Positions 9,028-17,999 are shown, counted from the first letter of the stretch. The stretch: DNA of 62,072 nt from Sporosarcina sp. BP05 (GCF_014282005.1 NZ_JACFTD010000019.1:1-62072); one strand, 5' to 3'. Numbers and translations: made by a program. Notes: a model not told the origin generated them from the letters alone.

Positions 9028-9619
9028 CTACTTTTATCGATTTTGCGGTCAGCGGTGCCTACTATTTATCTATAACGATTGAATGGAAACTCAAGGACTA
9101 AGGAAAACGCAATCCTCGATAAAGCTCTTTCTTCATCCTAGACTGGGAAGAACTTTCGAGGTTCTTAAAGATAACTTGATACTCACTCTTTAGTAGTGAG
9201 CTTTTAAAGTATTAGAATAGGTATAATAATCTATTACCATAATTAAACTACAATTTGGGATTTTTTTCAACTAACCTTAATGCCTATTGTTACTAGCCAT
9301 TAAGGGTTTTTTATGTAAAGACTTTATGCCTATGAATGAAAGGAGTAAAGTCCAGGTTGGTGAATTGTTCTGTTTTCTTGTTTAGATAAGTACGGCATGC
9401 TTTTTTTCGTCTAATCGGTTTCATTGAATTGGCTTAATAACTAAGGTTGATAGCAATAGTGATTAAAATAGAGGATGTGTGAGGGCATTAGAATTCTACA
9501 GATAAAAGGGGTGTGAAGGACGTATTCTACTCAATAAAAAAACGCCTCTTCTAGTAATTGATTGATTACACATCATTTACAAAAAAAGGTGTTCTTATAT
9601 GTGCCATAAACTATAAAGC
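9028..9619. other. Intergenic region, no gene seen
   Basis: The first 280 bases are the upstream part of the tandem duplication. The rest is AT-rich without a supported frame. Near 9537-9597 complementary tracts ACGCCTCTT and AAGGTGTT could form a weak hairpin after the XRE gene. Confidence 0.4.
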
Positions 9620-10021
9620 TTATTCGGATTCTTTTAATCCAGAAACAGTTACCAGAAAAGCGATGAGCGCTATTTTATCGGCTTTTTTTAGTTCAACACC
9701 TTGAAAGGTTACCGACATGTCCATAATATTCTCCAGTACAAATTGATCCTTGCCTTTTGAATGGTCGCCAGAGTAATTCTCCGCCTGCTGTTCTGCCGTT
9801 TCGTGTTGTTTCGGGAGAAAGCCAGCAAGCATTAGCAACTCATTCACATCTGCATCCAAGGGGGCTGCAAGAGAAAAAATGGATTCCCTTGAAGGATTAT
9901 ATCTACCTTTTTCCAAAGAGGCAATAAAGGAATAACTTAAGTTCGATTGCTCAGCTAAACTTCGCAATGTTAGTTTTTTTTCCTCACGTAATTTACGAAT
10001 TCGAGTTCCGAATTTATTCAC
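9620..10021 (-). CDS. XRE-family helix-turn-helix transcriptional regulator
   Basis: A 133-residue DNA-binding protein. Residues 5-62 form a Cro/C1-type helix-turn-helix (LTLRSLAEQSNLSYSFIASL with EKGRYNPSRE). The C-terminal half (about residues 65-133) lacks a recognisable ligand or peptidase domain. It is divergently oriented from the lasso cluster and shares the 10022-10437 intergenic region with it, so it may regulate the cluster or itself. The start is a GTG with a weak ribosome site. Such stand-alone XRE proteins also occur in mobile elements. Confidence 0.85.
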   Translation of the reverse strand: MNKFGTRIRKLREEKKLTLRSLAEQSNLSYSFIASLEKGRYNPSRESIFSLAAPLDADVNELLMLAGFLPKQHETAEQQAENYSGDHSKGKDQFVLENIMDMSVTFQGVELKKADKIALIAFLVTVSGLKESE

Positions 10022-10437
10022 ACAAACTCACATCCATTCTCGTCTTTAAATGATGATGCCCTACAACATACATAGACCCAAAATTAGCATGGTTATCAAA
10101 ATCAACTGTTCCCTGCCGTAGTTGATGGTAGAAGATAGCTCCATTTTTTTGGGGAGGAGGCAGGAGTGAAGCAGTGGAATCATTAACCAATCAGAAGTAC
10201 ACCTACGTACATAATAACCCAAAAACATGAAAAGTAGTAGATTAATCTTACGGAAAACGATGAATTTTGTCAGATTAAGTCGTATGCACTAGTTCGGCCC
10301 TGTGAAAGTCAAAAGTATTCATAATGATAAAAATGAATTATGTAAAGTTTTTAATTTTGTGTTGACGTAAAAAACAAAAAAAGGTATGATGTGTTGTATT
10401 ACGAAACAAAGGGACTTTAGGTGGAGGGATACTCAAA
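10022..10437. promoter_or_regulatory. Divergent intergenic region between the XRE gene and the lasso cluster
   Basis: No gene seen. It contains the promoter at 10362-10390. Operator palindromes for the two flanking helix-turn-helix proteins are expected here, but I could not identify a convincing one. Confidence 0.4.
10362..10390 (+). promoter_or_regulatory. Sigma-A-type promoter for the lasso cluster
   Basis: TTGACG at 10362-10367 and TATGAT at 10385-10390 are separated by 17 bases, close to consensus. They lie 48 bases upstream of the regulator start, with GGAGGG between. The promoter probably drives regulator, cyclase and precursor. Confidence 0.75.
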
Positions 10438-10704
10438 TTGTTGGCTAACAACATTAAAAAATATCGGCAAACTATAAATGCTACTCAAAAGGAAATGGCA
10501 ACACAGATCGGTATTGGTCGAACTGCCCTATCAAGAATTGAGAATGGGGCGTACTCCCCGAGTGCCAAGACGATGAAAAAAATATCGGACTACTTTAACT
10601 TACCGATTGGCGATATTTTTTTTAATACTGATGTTTCGAAAAACAACACTGCGAGTGTGTTGGGGACTAATCAATATGAGGGTCCATTAAGGGGAAATAA
10701 GTAA
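10438..10704 (+). CDS. XRE-family regulator heading the lasso cluster
   Basis: An 88-residue single-domain helix-turn-helix protein (TQKEMATQIGIGRTALSRIE, residues 18-37), similar in size to Xre/YgzD-type transcription factors. It starts at TTG (10438), with GGAGG 10 nt upstream; the next codon is also TTG. The strong -35/-10 pair lies just before it. It is 66 nt upstream of the cyclase in the same direction, so it is probably the pathway regulator. The target site is unknown. Confidence 0.85.
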   Translation: MLANNIKKYRQTINATQKEMATQIGIGRTALSRIENGAYSPSAKTMKKISDYFNLPIGDIFFNTDVSKNNTASVLGTNQYEGPLRGNK

Positions 10705-10770
10705 ACGTCCTCTGTAAAGGGGTACATAAAAGTATATATAATTGCCTAAACGAGGAAGGGGGAGAAAAGT

Positions 10771-12711
10771 ATGAGCGCTATAGCCGGTATTTATCATTTA
10801 AATGGCGAACCAATACATATCCAACATGGTCGTAATTTGATGAAGGCTTTACAGAAGTACCCCGCCGATGCGGTTCAAACATGGCACTTAGATTCTATTT
10901 TCCTCGGATGTCATGCACAATGGATTACACCCGAATCTGTGGGGGAGCCGCTGCCGTTTTACGATTATGAAAGGCAGTGTGCCATTACTTCAGATGCGAT
11001 TATTGATAATCGAAAAGAATTATTTGAGCGATTACAAATTGAACCGTCACATCAAAAGCATATTACGGATAGTGAACTCATTTTACGTGCTTACTATAAA
11101 TGGAATGAAGCTGCTCCGAAGTTTTTAGTGGGTGATTTCGCTTTTATGATTTGGGATCAAAAACATCAAAGGCTTTTCGGGGCTAGAGATTTCTCAGGGA
11201 GTAGAACGCTGTATTATTACAAAAGTCATGACAAGTTTGCTTTTTGTACGACAATAGAGCCGCTATTGGACTTACCGTTTGTTGAAAAAAAACTGAATGA
11301 ACAATGGCTGGCGCAATATCTGGCTATATCCGGAATGGTTGATGTGGTAGATACCACCATTACTCCTTATCAACATATCGAACAATTACCACCATCGCAT
11401 AGCATTTTGATAGAGAAAAGTAAAATAACGCTTAATCGATATTCGTATGTCACTAAAGGAAAGACACTCAAATTGAAGTCGAATGAGGAATATGTTGAAG
11501 CTTTTCAAGATGTCTTTCAGGAAGCTGTGACCTCTAGGTTAAGGACACATGGCAAGGTCGGGTCGCAGTTGAGTGGGGGATTAGATTCAGGAGCTGTTGT
11601 TGCCTTTGCAGCAAGGGAGCTCCAAAAGGAAAACAAGGGGTTACATACATTTAGTTATATTCCGCCTAATGATTTTAAGGACTTTACACCTAACTACCAA
11701 ATAGCGGATGAAAGTCCTTATATTTCGTCCACGGTCGATTATGTTGGCGGTATTACCACTCATTATTGTGATTTTAAAGGGAAAGACTCTTATTCTGAAA
11801 TTGATGACTTTCTTGATATTCTGGAAATGCCTTATAAGTTTTTCGAAAACTCTTTTTGGTTGAAAGGGATGTTTGACAAAGCGCATGACGCAGATGTTCG
11901 TGTATTGCTCAATGGAGATCGTGGGAACTCTTCGGTTTCTTGGGGATTTGCTTCAGAGTATTATTCCCTCCTTTTCAAACGATTGAAGTGGGTTCAACTT
12001 TATCAAGAATTGCTTCACTATCGGAATAATGTAGGGGGATCCCGATCACGCCACTTGAAGATAATTGCAAGAATGGGATTGCCCCTAATTGACCGTCTAT
12101 TTCCGGAAGGGACACCTTATAAAGTTCCGGATCTCATTAATCCTAGTTTTGCTGAAAAGATGGGTGTTTATTCCGAATTCGAAAAGTATGGGATTGATCA
12201 TACAGGTTGGTATGCCAAAGCGGATATTTTCGCACTTAGAAAAAAGCACTATGAAGATGTCTTTCAATGGAATGCTAGTAGCACGCTTGCTACGAAACTT
12301 TCTTTACGGTATTCCTTATGGAAAAGAGACCCAACCAATGATTTACGTGTCATCCAATTTTGTCTATCGATACCCGAAAACCAATATGTACAAAATGGAG
12401 TAGATCGTGCACTGATTCGAAGAGCTACCAAAAATTATTTACCGGATAAGGTTCGATTAAATCAGCATATTCGAGGTGTCCAAGGGGCTGATTGGGTTCA
12501 TCGAATGATTCCGAATTGGGAGGCATTTAGAGAGGAAGTACAGCAACTTTGTACAGATCCAAGAATCCTTGAATATATAGATGGGCGGTCTCTAAAGGCA
12601 GCATTAGAAGCGGTGGAACAGCAACCGAAGGCCGAATATGATACGGATACTAATTATAAGTTTTTGATGCGTACTTTAATTGTTTATCGGTTCTTAAAAA
12701 AATTTAACTGA
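10771..12711 (+). CDS. Lasso peptide isopeptide-bond-forming cyclase (C protein, asparagine synthetase-like)
   Basis: A 646-residue homologue of class B asparagine synthetase. In lasso pathways it adenylates the side-chain carboxylate of Asp or Glu in the core and closes the macrolactam with the core N-terminus. Residues 1-200 form the N-terminal amidotransferase-like domain, but the catalytic Cys2 is replaced (MSAIAGI), as is typical of lasso cyclases. The PP-loop SGGLDSG (near residue 268) binds ATP. The synthetase domain extends to the end. The ribosome site GGAAGGGGGAG precedes the ATG. The precursor gene starts 15 nt after the stop. Confidence 0.93.
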   Translation: MSAIAGIYHLNGEPIHIQHGRNLMKALQKYPADAVQTWHLDSIFLGCHAQWITPESVGEPLPFYDYERQCAITSDAIIDNRKELFERLQIEPSHQKHITDSELILRAYYKWNEAAPKFLVGDFAFMIWDQKHQRLFGARDFSGSRTLYYYKSHDKFAFCTTIEPLLDLPFVEKKLNEQWLAQYLAISGMVDVVDTTITPYQHIEQLPPSHSILIEKSKITLNRYSYVTKGKTLKLKSNEEYVEAFQDVFQEAVTSRLRTHGKVGSQLSGGLDSGAVVAFAARELQKENKGLHTFSYIPPNDFKDFTPNYQIADESPYISSTVDYVGGITTHYCDFKGKDSYSEIDDFLDILEMPYKFFENSFWLKGMFDKAHDADVRVLLNGDRGNSSVSWGFASEYYSLLFKRLKWVQLYQELLHYRNNVGGSRSRHLKIIARMGLPLIDRLFPEGTPYKVPDLINPSFAEKMGVYSEFEKYGIDHTGWYAKADIFALRKKHYEDVFQWNASSTLATKLSLRYSLWKRDPTNDLRVIQFCLSIPENQYVQNGVDRALIRRATKNYLPDKVRLNQHIRGVQGADWVHRMIPNWEAFREEVQQLCTDPRILEYIDGRSLKAALEAVEQQPKAEYDTDTNYKFLMRTLIVYRFLKKFN

Positions 12712-12726
12712 AGGGAGGTGATACAT

Positions 12727-12858
12727 ATGAAGATGGAATGGAAAAAACCTGAATTAGAAGTTCTTAACATTAATGAGACAATGCATGGACAAACGGGCGA
12801 TCGCCTTGATGCTAGTTTTGACGCAGGGACTGGTAGACCACAATTAACTTTTAGTTAA
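12727..12858 (+). CDS. Lasso peptide precursor (A peptide), paeninodin-like
   Basis: A 43-residue peptide with a textbook ribosome site (AGGGAGGTGAT) 6 nt before ATG. The leader is MKMEWKKPELEVLNINETM: Trp5-x-x-Pro8-x-Leu10 corresponds to the YxxPxL recognition motif bound by the RRE, and Thr18 sits at position -2. The core is then residues 20-43 (24 aa), with His20 as residue 1, Gly21, and Asp28 as residue 9 for the macrolactam. Asp9-Ala10 and a C-terminal Ser are also found in paeninodin. Ser43 is the expected phosphorylation site of the kinase encoded downstream. An alternative cleavage after Gly24 (Thr23 at -2) would give ring closure at Asp32. Confidence 0.9.
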   Translation: MKMEWKKPELEVLNINETMHGQTGDRLDASFDAGTGRPQLTFS

Positions 12859-12946
12859 GCATGAAGAATTATTTGTAGCATTCGCTCCATCAATACAAAT
12901 CTGCTTGGATTTCATACATATGGAATCCCGTAGCTGGTAAAGGTTG

Positions 12947-12984
12947 AAGCCCCTATTATCCTAGGGATAATAGGGGCTTTTTCT
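12947..12984 (+). terminator. Attenuator hairpin between precursor and kinase genes
   Basis: AAGCCCCTATTATCC pairs perfectly with GGATAATAGGGGCTT around a 3-base loop, followed by T-rich sequence. It is 88 nt past the precursor stop. It should raise precursor mRNA relative to the modifying genes, or stabilise the 3' end of the short transcript. Confidence 0.88.
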
Positions 12985-13099
12985 GATAAATAGGTTACTT
13001 TTTTAAAAAACTAATTTCGTAAAACAGAAATTTGTCTTTGTTGTTGGCGATACGAAGTAGTGCTTTGTTGAAATACCGGGTAACGGAAGGGACGTTTAT

Positions 13100-14038
13100 A
13101 TGCTTAGTAAAAGAGACTCTGTTTATAGAGCGTTTGGATTAACCATTTTAAGTGAGATTCCTTTACCGGAATTACCCCAACTTAGTGGGATAGGGAATGT
13201 AACTGATATTGTGATTGAACAGTCTGACCTCTCTACATTATGGGCTAAGCATTCGGATTTCGAAGAAGACTTTGTCGTAAAAAGAGATTGGCTTATGTTT
13301 CATATACCTGAAACGGCGATTTATCTTATTCAAGATGGTCATAAAATCGTAGTCTCTCCATTGAATGGATCCGATGAAGATCAAATTCGCCTATTTCTCT
13401 TGGGTACTTGTATGGGCGCCGTCTTACTACAAAGAAAGATCCTTCCTTTACATGGAAGTGCAATCGCTATAGATGGAAAGGCTTACGCCATCGTCGGTGA
13501 TTCTGGCGCAGGGAAATCTACTCTTGCTTCTGCATTCTTAAAAAGAGGCTATCAACTATTGAGTGATGATGTGATACCGGTAACCTTGAACCATGCGAAC
13601 GTGCCAATTGTCACGCCAGCATATCCCCAACAGAAATTATGGTTGGAAAGCTTAACTCATTTCGGTATGGAATCGACTGATTATCAACCGCTCTTTGTTA
13701 GGGATACAAAATTCGCCATTCCAGTTGAATCACAGTTTGCTGCCGAACCAATGCCACTTGCTGGGATATTCGAATTAGTCAAAGGGGACCATCAGGACAT
13801 TACCATTCAACCTATTGAAAAGATGGAACGGTTTTATGCATTATATGCTCATACCTATCGCAATTTTTTTATGCAAGGTTCTGGTTTAATGGAATGGCAT
13901 TTTGATATGTCTTCCAAAATGATGAATAAAATTAATATTCATCAAATTCGTCGGCCGACCACACGTTTTACGGCTAATGAGTTAGTCGAACTCATATTAA
14001 CTACATTAAAGATGGAGGAGAATGTATATGGTTACTAA
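13100..14038 (+). CDS. Lasso-precursor serine kinase, HPr kinase-like (PadeK/ThcoK type)
   Basis: A 312-residue HprK-like protein. The Walker A is GDSGAGKST (about residue 134), followed by the acidic SDDVIP (about residue 155), which binds Mg2+ and acts in catalysis. Family members in lasso clusters phosphorylate the side chain of the C-terminal Ser of the precursor. Here the precursor ends in Ser, which matches. The start ATG follows GGAAGGG. The gene overlaps B1 by about 11 nt, indicating coupling. A bifunctional phosphatase role cannot be judged from the sequence. Confidence 0.88.
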   Translation: MLSKRDSVYRAFGLTILSEIPLPELPQLSGIGNVTDIVIEQSDLSTLWAKHSDFEEDFVVKRDWLMFHIPETAIYLIQDGHKIVVSPLNGSDEDQIRLFLLGTCMGAVLLQRKILPLHGSAIAIDGKAYAIVGDSGAGKSTLASAFLKRGYQLLSDDVIPVTLNHANVPIVTPAYPQQKLWLESLTHFGMESTDYQPLFVRDTKFAIPVESQFAAEPMPLAGIFELVKGDHQDITIQPIEKMERFYALYAHTYRNFFMQGSGLMEWHFDMSSKMMNKINIHQIRRPTTRFTANELVELILTTLKMEENVYGY

Positions 14039-14318
14039 TCAAAAAGGCTTAAAGAATTCTCTATTTAGTCAACAACAAGGAAACATTGTCAGTGATATGG
14101 ACGGAGAAAAAGTGATGTTAAGCGTTCAAAGTGGAAAATATTATAACCTAGGGCAATTAGGCGGGGAGATTTGGGAGCTTATGAATGAACCTATTTCCAT
14201 TGAAACGGTGGTTGTCACCTTGCAATCGCGTTATGACGTTGAGAAAACGGAGTGTGAAGAACAAGTTGCTGAATTTTTGACTCAATTGCTCGATGAAGGA
14301 TTGATCATCCAAGACTAG
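14028..14318 (+). CDS. PqqD-like RiPP recognition element (lasso B1 protein)
   Basis: A 96-residue stand-alone RRE with the PqqD fold. It binds the precursor leader and delivers it to the B2 protease. Recognisable features are the beta-strand block KVMLSVQSGKYYNLGQLGG and EIWELMNEPISIE, then the helix AEFLTQLLDEGLI. An earlier in-frame ATG at 14022 is only 3 nt from the ribosome site GGAGG (14014-14018), so ATG 14028, with 9-nt spacing, is chosen. It overlaps the kinase end and is followed 31 nt later by B2. Confidence 0.93.
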   Translation: MVTNQKGLKNSLFSQQQGNIVSDMDGEKVMLSVQSGKYYNLGQLGGEIWELMNEPISIETVVVTLQSRYDVEKTECEEQVAEFLTQLLDEGLIIQD

Positions 14319-14349
14319 TAGATTCATGACTTTCTTTAGGGAGGAAACA

Positions 14350-14820
14350 ATGAATATGTTAAAGAAAGTTCGTGCGTTTTTAAGATTAAATATGAATACT
14401 AAATGGCTCCTTATTGAGGTTTACTTCCATTTAGGGAGGGGACGTTATCTGAAGAGCATTCCATTTTCTAAAGTGGCTCCTTCCCTCGGTGAACAAATGA
14501 AAGAGACATCTTTTTCTTCTGTACCATCGAACAAAGGGGAGATCGCGCAGATATCGAAAGCGATTCATCTTATGAGTCGCTATACTTTTTGGGAAAGCCA
14601 ATGTCTTGTTAAGGCATTCGCTGGCATGAAAATGCTGGAGAAGCGAAATATTGAAAGCACCCTTTACCTAGGTACCGCGAAAGATGAAAAAGGTGGATTT
14701 ATTGCACACGCATGGTTACGTAGTGGGCCTTATTATGTATCGGGTGCTGAAGTGATGGACAGGTTTACGGTTGTTGCGAAATTTGCTAAAGAAGTCGACG
14801 GAAACAGGCTGGTCGACTAA
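14350..14820 (+). CDS. Lasso precursor leader peptidase, transglutaminase-like (B2 protein)
   Basis: A 156-residue cysteine protease of the transglut_core3 family that removes the leader before cyclisation. Cys85 (ESQCLVKAFAGMK) and His120 (FIAHAWLRS) form the visible dyad; Asp137 (EVMDRF) may complete the triad. The ATG at 14350 is preceded by AGGGAGG at a 5-nt spacing; an in-frame ATG at 14326 has no ribosome site. It is co-transcribed with B1. Length is normal for a split B2 protein. Confidence 0.92.
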   Translation: MNMLKKVRAFLRLNMNTKWLLIEVYFHLGRGRYLKSIPFSKVAPSLGEQMKETSFSSVPSNKGEIAQISKAIHLMSRYTFWESQCLVKAFAGMKMLEKRNIESTLYLGTAKDEKGGFIAHAWLRSGPYYVSGAEVMDRFTVVAKFAKEVDGNRLVD

Positions 14821-15051
14821 CAAGGACGCTGTTTTTAGTGTTGCAAAGCACATTAAGGTTTTTTTGTTGCTTGTGTTGGCAGGTGATGGTGATTCGATCA
14901 TTTTTAAAAAGCCAGCGCTACATAATGCAGTTTAGGAGCTGTAAACCATTCCTCATCCTCTTATTTACTTGCCTCGAAGAAACAGGTTTTATTGTCCGTA
15001 CAATATGTAGCTGAAACATGGGTTCAAGGCATACGATTGGAGGATCCGATT
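14821..15051. other. Short spacer between protease and exporter genes
   Basis: No gene and no clear terminator. The open frame of the exporter extends upstream to 14992, but that TTG has no ribosome site. Confidence 0.45.
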
Positions 15052-16851
15052 TTGAAGTATCTCTTGCACTTTACAAAAAAAATACATGATTACTCAGGAA
15101 AAATTCTTTATATCAATCTTATTTGTATGATGTTAATTGGCTTATTAGAAAGTGTAGGGATTTTTTTATTAATTCCACTGATTGGTTTAACAGGTATTTT
15201 GGATGTCAGTACAGAAGGAATTTCTTTTTTAAGTTGGATGACTGACATATTTTCAGGTATTCCAGAAACAATCAGTCTCATCATCATATTGGGTGTTTAC
15301 GTACTAGTAATGGCGGGGCAAAGTATCTTTAAACGGCACCAAACCATCTTGGGGGCAAAAATCCAACAAGGTTTCATTCGACAATTAAAGGAAGAAACGT
15401 ATAGAAGTTTGCTTCAAGCGAATTGGGGGTTTTATCTCAAAAAAAGGAAATCCGATATTATTAACATTATGACAAATGAAATGTCTAATGTGAGTGCAGG
15501 TATTTATTTGTTTTTGCAGTTTATATCTTCGCTTATTTTTACAATCATACAAATCGCGATAGCGTTTTATTTATCCGTTAAATTGACGAGCTTTATTTTA
15601 CTTTGCGGACTACTCCTTATCCTTTTTTCCAAAAAATTCATTAGAAAATCTCAATCGATTGGAAATGAAACAGTGGAGTTAGCGCAAACATACTTGGCGG
15701 GTATCACGGATCACTTTAATGGCATCAAGGATATTAAAAGTAATTCATTAGAGGAATCTCATTTGGATTGGTTTTTCTCCCTGACTAAAAAGATAGAGCA
15801 AAATAAGATTAACTTAGCGACTGTAAATACAACCTCACAAATGATTTTCAAAATGGTTTCGACTATTCTACTTGCAACATTTGTATTTTTTTCGATAAAA
15901 ATGCTAACAGCTCAGCCAGCACAACTTATGTTGATAATGGTTATTTTTGCAAGGTTGTGGCCAAGGATATCAGGCATTCAATCTAATTTAGAGCAACTAG
16001 GCACCACGATTCCATCCCTTAAAATCCTATTGAATTTACAAAATGAATGTTTGGAAGCAAGAGAGTTACATAACCAAGACTTTATAAATGTGGAGCCAAT
16101 GGAGATTAAATACGGTTTAAATTGCCGGAATGTTTACTTTACGTATGATCAAAATGTTGATACGTATGCGCTGAAAAAAATAAACGTGCACATACCAGCT
16201 AACCGCATGACAGCTATAGTGGGGCCATCTGGAGCAGGGAAAAGCACGTTAATTGACCTATTGATGGGGTTAAATCAAGCTGATCATGGATTGGTTACCA
16301 TTGACCATGAACCTCTTACTACTGATAACTTAGTCTCATTGAGGAAATCGATTAGTTATATTCCGCAGGATCCATTTCTGTTTAACGCAACCATTAAAGA
16401 AAATTTACTGATCATTGATCCTACTGCAAGTCATGAAACCATTTGGGAAGCGTTAGAGTTTGCGGCAGCTGATGAATTTGTAAGAAAGCTTCCACAAGGC
16501 CTGGATACACGCATTGGCGATAGGGGAATCCGACTATCGGGTGGAGAGAGGCAGCGTCTTGTTTTGGCCCGAGCCATTTTACGGAAACCATCAATCCTTG
16601 TTTTAGACGAAGCAACAAGTGCATTGGATGTAGAGAACGAAGTGAAGATTCAAGGCGCTATCGAGCGTTTAAAAGGAACGATGACCATTATCGTAATTGC
16701 CCACCGCTTATCTACCATTCGTAACGCGGATCAGGTGTTAGTAATGGACGCAGGAGAAATTATTCAGTCGGGCAACTACAACCAGTTAGCGCAAGATAAG
16801 GAAGGGATGTTTGGCAACCTCCTAGCTATTCAAATGCAAACTACCCTATAA
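15052..16851 (+). CDS. Lasso peptide ABC exporter (D protein), fused TM and ATPase domains
   Basis: A 599-residue half-transporter that dimerises to export and give self-immunity to the mature lasso peptide. Residues 20-310 hold about six TM helices (for example LICMMLIGLLESVGIFLLIP). The ATPase has Walker A GPSGAGKST (near residue 391), Q-loop YIPQDPF, signature LSGGERQR, and Walker B ILVLDEATSALD. TTG at 15052 is chosen because GGAGG lies 8 nt upstream; the frame is open from 14992. It closes the lasso cluster. Confidence 0.9.
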   Translation: MKYLLHFTKKIHDYSGKILYINLICMMLIGLLESVGIFLLIPLIGLTGILDVSTEGISFLSWMTDIFSGIPETISLIIILGVYVLVMAGQSIFKRHQTILGAKIQQGFIRQLKEETYRSLLQANWGFYLKKRKSDIINIMTNEMSNVSAGIYLFLQFISSLIFTIIQIAIAFYLSVKLTSFILLCGLLLILFSKKFIRKSQSIGNETVELAQTYLAGITDHFNGIKDIKSNSLEESHLDWFFSLTKKIEQNKINLATVNTTSQMIFKMVSTILLATFVFFSIKMLTAQPAQLMLIMVIFARLWPRISGIQSNLEQLGTTIPSLKILLNLQNECLEARELHNQDFINVEPMEIKYGLNCRNVYFTYDQNVDTYALKKINVHIPANRMTAIVGPSGAGKSTLIDLLMGLNQADHGLVTIDHEPLTTDNLVSLRKSISYIPQDPFLFNATIKENLLIIDPTASHETIWEALEFAAADEFVRKLPQGLDTRIGDRGIRLSGGERQRLVLARAILRKPSILVLDEATSALDVENEVKIQGAIERLKGTMTIIVIAHRLSTIRNADQVLVMDAGEIIQSGNYNQLAQDKEGMFGNLLAIQMQTTL

Positions 16852-17012
16852 CTTTAGCAACTTTGAAGTGCCGCACTGATTTGAAGGATAAATGAGTAGC
16901 CTTTTCTGTACCTATTTTAGTAATTCGTGTGCCCTAATAACCATTCTAATAAGGACTTTTTAAAACCTAAAAGTCGAAGTGGTAACCAAGAAAAGTTCTA
17001 AGGGGTGGGTAG

Positions 17013-17990
17013 GTGAACATATTTATGAAAAGTGGCAGAAGAAAAAAGCTAGGCATCTTATTCGTAGTCATGGCATGTATTATCGGAGCGGGGACTCTGT
17101 ATTGGCAGCTTCAATACAAGAGCGGGTTATCTCTCGCGAGTGAAAGTTTGGATTTAATTGTCGATCCTCCAACTTTTGAAAAGTTTGAGAAGTTTGAAGC
17201 CGCGAAGCCACAAGCCGGTGTGATGAATGTTCTGTTATTGGGAAGTGATGCCCACAAGGATGAAAACGGAAGATCGGATACGTTAATGATCGCGCATTAC
17301 AATCAAACGACAAATGACATGAAATTAGTTTCCATCATGAGAGATACGTATGTGGAAATTCCGGATAATGGAAAACAAAAAAAAAATGCTGCATTCGCTT
17401 TTGGTGGTCCAGAACTTGTAAGGAAGACGATTAAGCAAAACTTTGATATCGACGTGCAATACTACGCAACTGTCAACTTTACCGGTTTTTCGAAAATTAT
17501 GGATGTGATTGCTCCTGACGGGATAGAGGTTGAGGTACCCTATCCAATCCCTTATGGAGCCGGAAAAATTGAGCCAGGTAAACAAGTTTTAAATGGGGAC
17601 CAGTTATTAGGCTATGTTCGTTTTCGGAGCGATGATCAAAATGATTTTGGGCGAGTGGAACGGCAGCAAGAAGTGCTATCAAAAGTGAAGGACCAAGCTA
17701 TCAGTATTCATACACTACTAAATGTGCCGAAGTTACTTGGACTTACGGAGCCCTATATTGATACAAATATTAACAAGCAGACACTACTCAAAGTTGGAAA
17801 AGGTTTACTCCCTGGAAAATCTGACATGCAGACGTTACGGATCCCTATTGCGAATTCCTATAAAGATGAACGTGTGGCGGTAGGGGCCGTTCTTAGTATT
17901 GATCTGGAGAAAAATAAACAGGCGCTGCAGCAGTTCTTATCACCTGAGGATGAAATCGGAAGTGTAAAGGTAGTTGGAAATGGAAATTGA
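17013..17990 (+). CDS. LytR-CpsA-Psr (LCP) family cell-wall polymer transferase
   Basis: A 325-residue membrane-anchored protein. One TM helix lies at about residues 14-32 (LGILFVVMACIIGAGTLYW), then the LCP domain: LLLGSDAHKDENGRSDTLMI, SIMRDTYVEIPD and DQLLGYVRFRSDD, with the conserved Asp and Arg that bind the pyrophosphate-lipid substrate. LCP enzymes attach teichoic acid or capsule chains to peptidoglycan. Starts GTG 17013 or ATG 17025 are both plausible. It lies 160 nt after the exporter, and no direct lasso role is implied. Confidence 0.9.
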   Translation: MNIFMKSGRRKKLGILFVVMACIIGAGTLYWQLQYKSGLSLASESLDLIVDPPTFEKFEKFEAAKPQAGVMNVLLLGSDAHKDENGRSDTLMIAHYNQTTNDMKLVSIMRDTYVEIPDNGKQKKNAAFAFGGPELVRKTIKQNFDIDVQYYATVNFTGFSKIMDVIAPDGIEVEVPYPIPYGAGKIEPGKQVLNGDQLLGYVRFRSDDQNDFGRVERQQEVLSKVKDQAISIHTLLNVPKLLGLTEPYIDTNINKQTLLKVGKGLLPGKSDMQTLRIPIANSYKDERVAVGAVLSIDLEKNKQALQQFLSPEDEIGSVKVVGNGN

Positions 17991-17999
17991 AGATGAAAT

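Larger units (their letters stand above)
7735..9310. repeat. Tandem duplication of about 875 bp carrying an 84-codon gene
   Basis: Two consecutive copies align over most of their length: TTATGGTTTTG at about 7735 and 8621, the GAGAATCATC-type 3' flank at about 7845 and 8735, the 84-codon genes, the upstream CACCTACTTTTATCGATTT, and the AATTAAACTATAATTTGG stretch at about 8380 and 9240. The spacing between the genes is 875 bp. Non-coding parts have diverged more than the coding parts. Confidence 0.8.

Noticed and set aside
10771..12711. Asparagine synthetase of primary metabolism
   Set aside because: The N-terminal Cys2 needed for glutamine hydrolysis is absent and the gene is directly followed by the lasso precursor.
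13100..14038. Ordinary HPr kinase/phosphorylase of catabolite repression
   Set aside because: The gene sits inside a lasso cluster, the N-terminal half lacks the usual HprK regulatory domain, and the precursor ends in Ser; a lasso-precursor kinase fits better.
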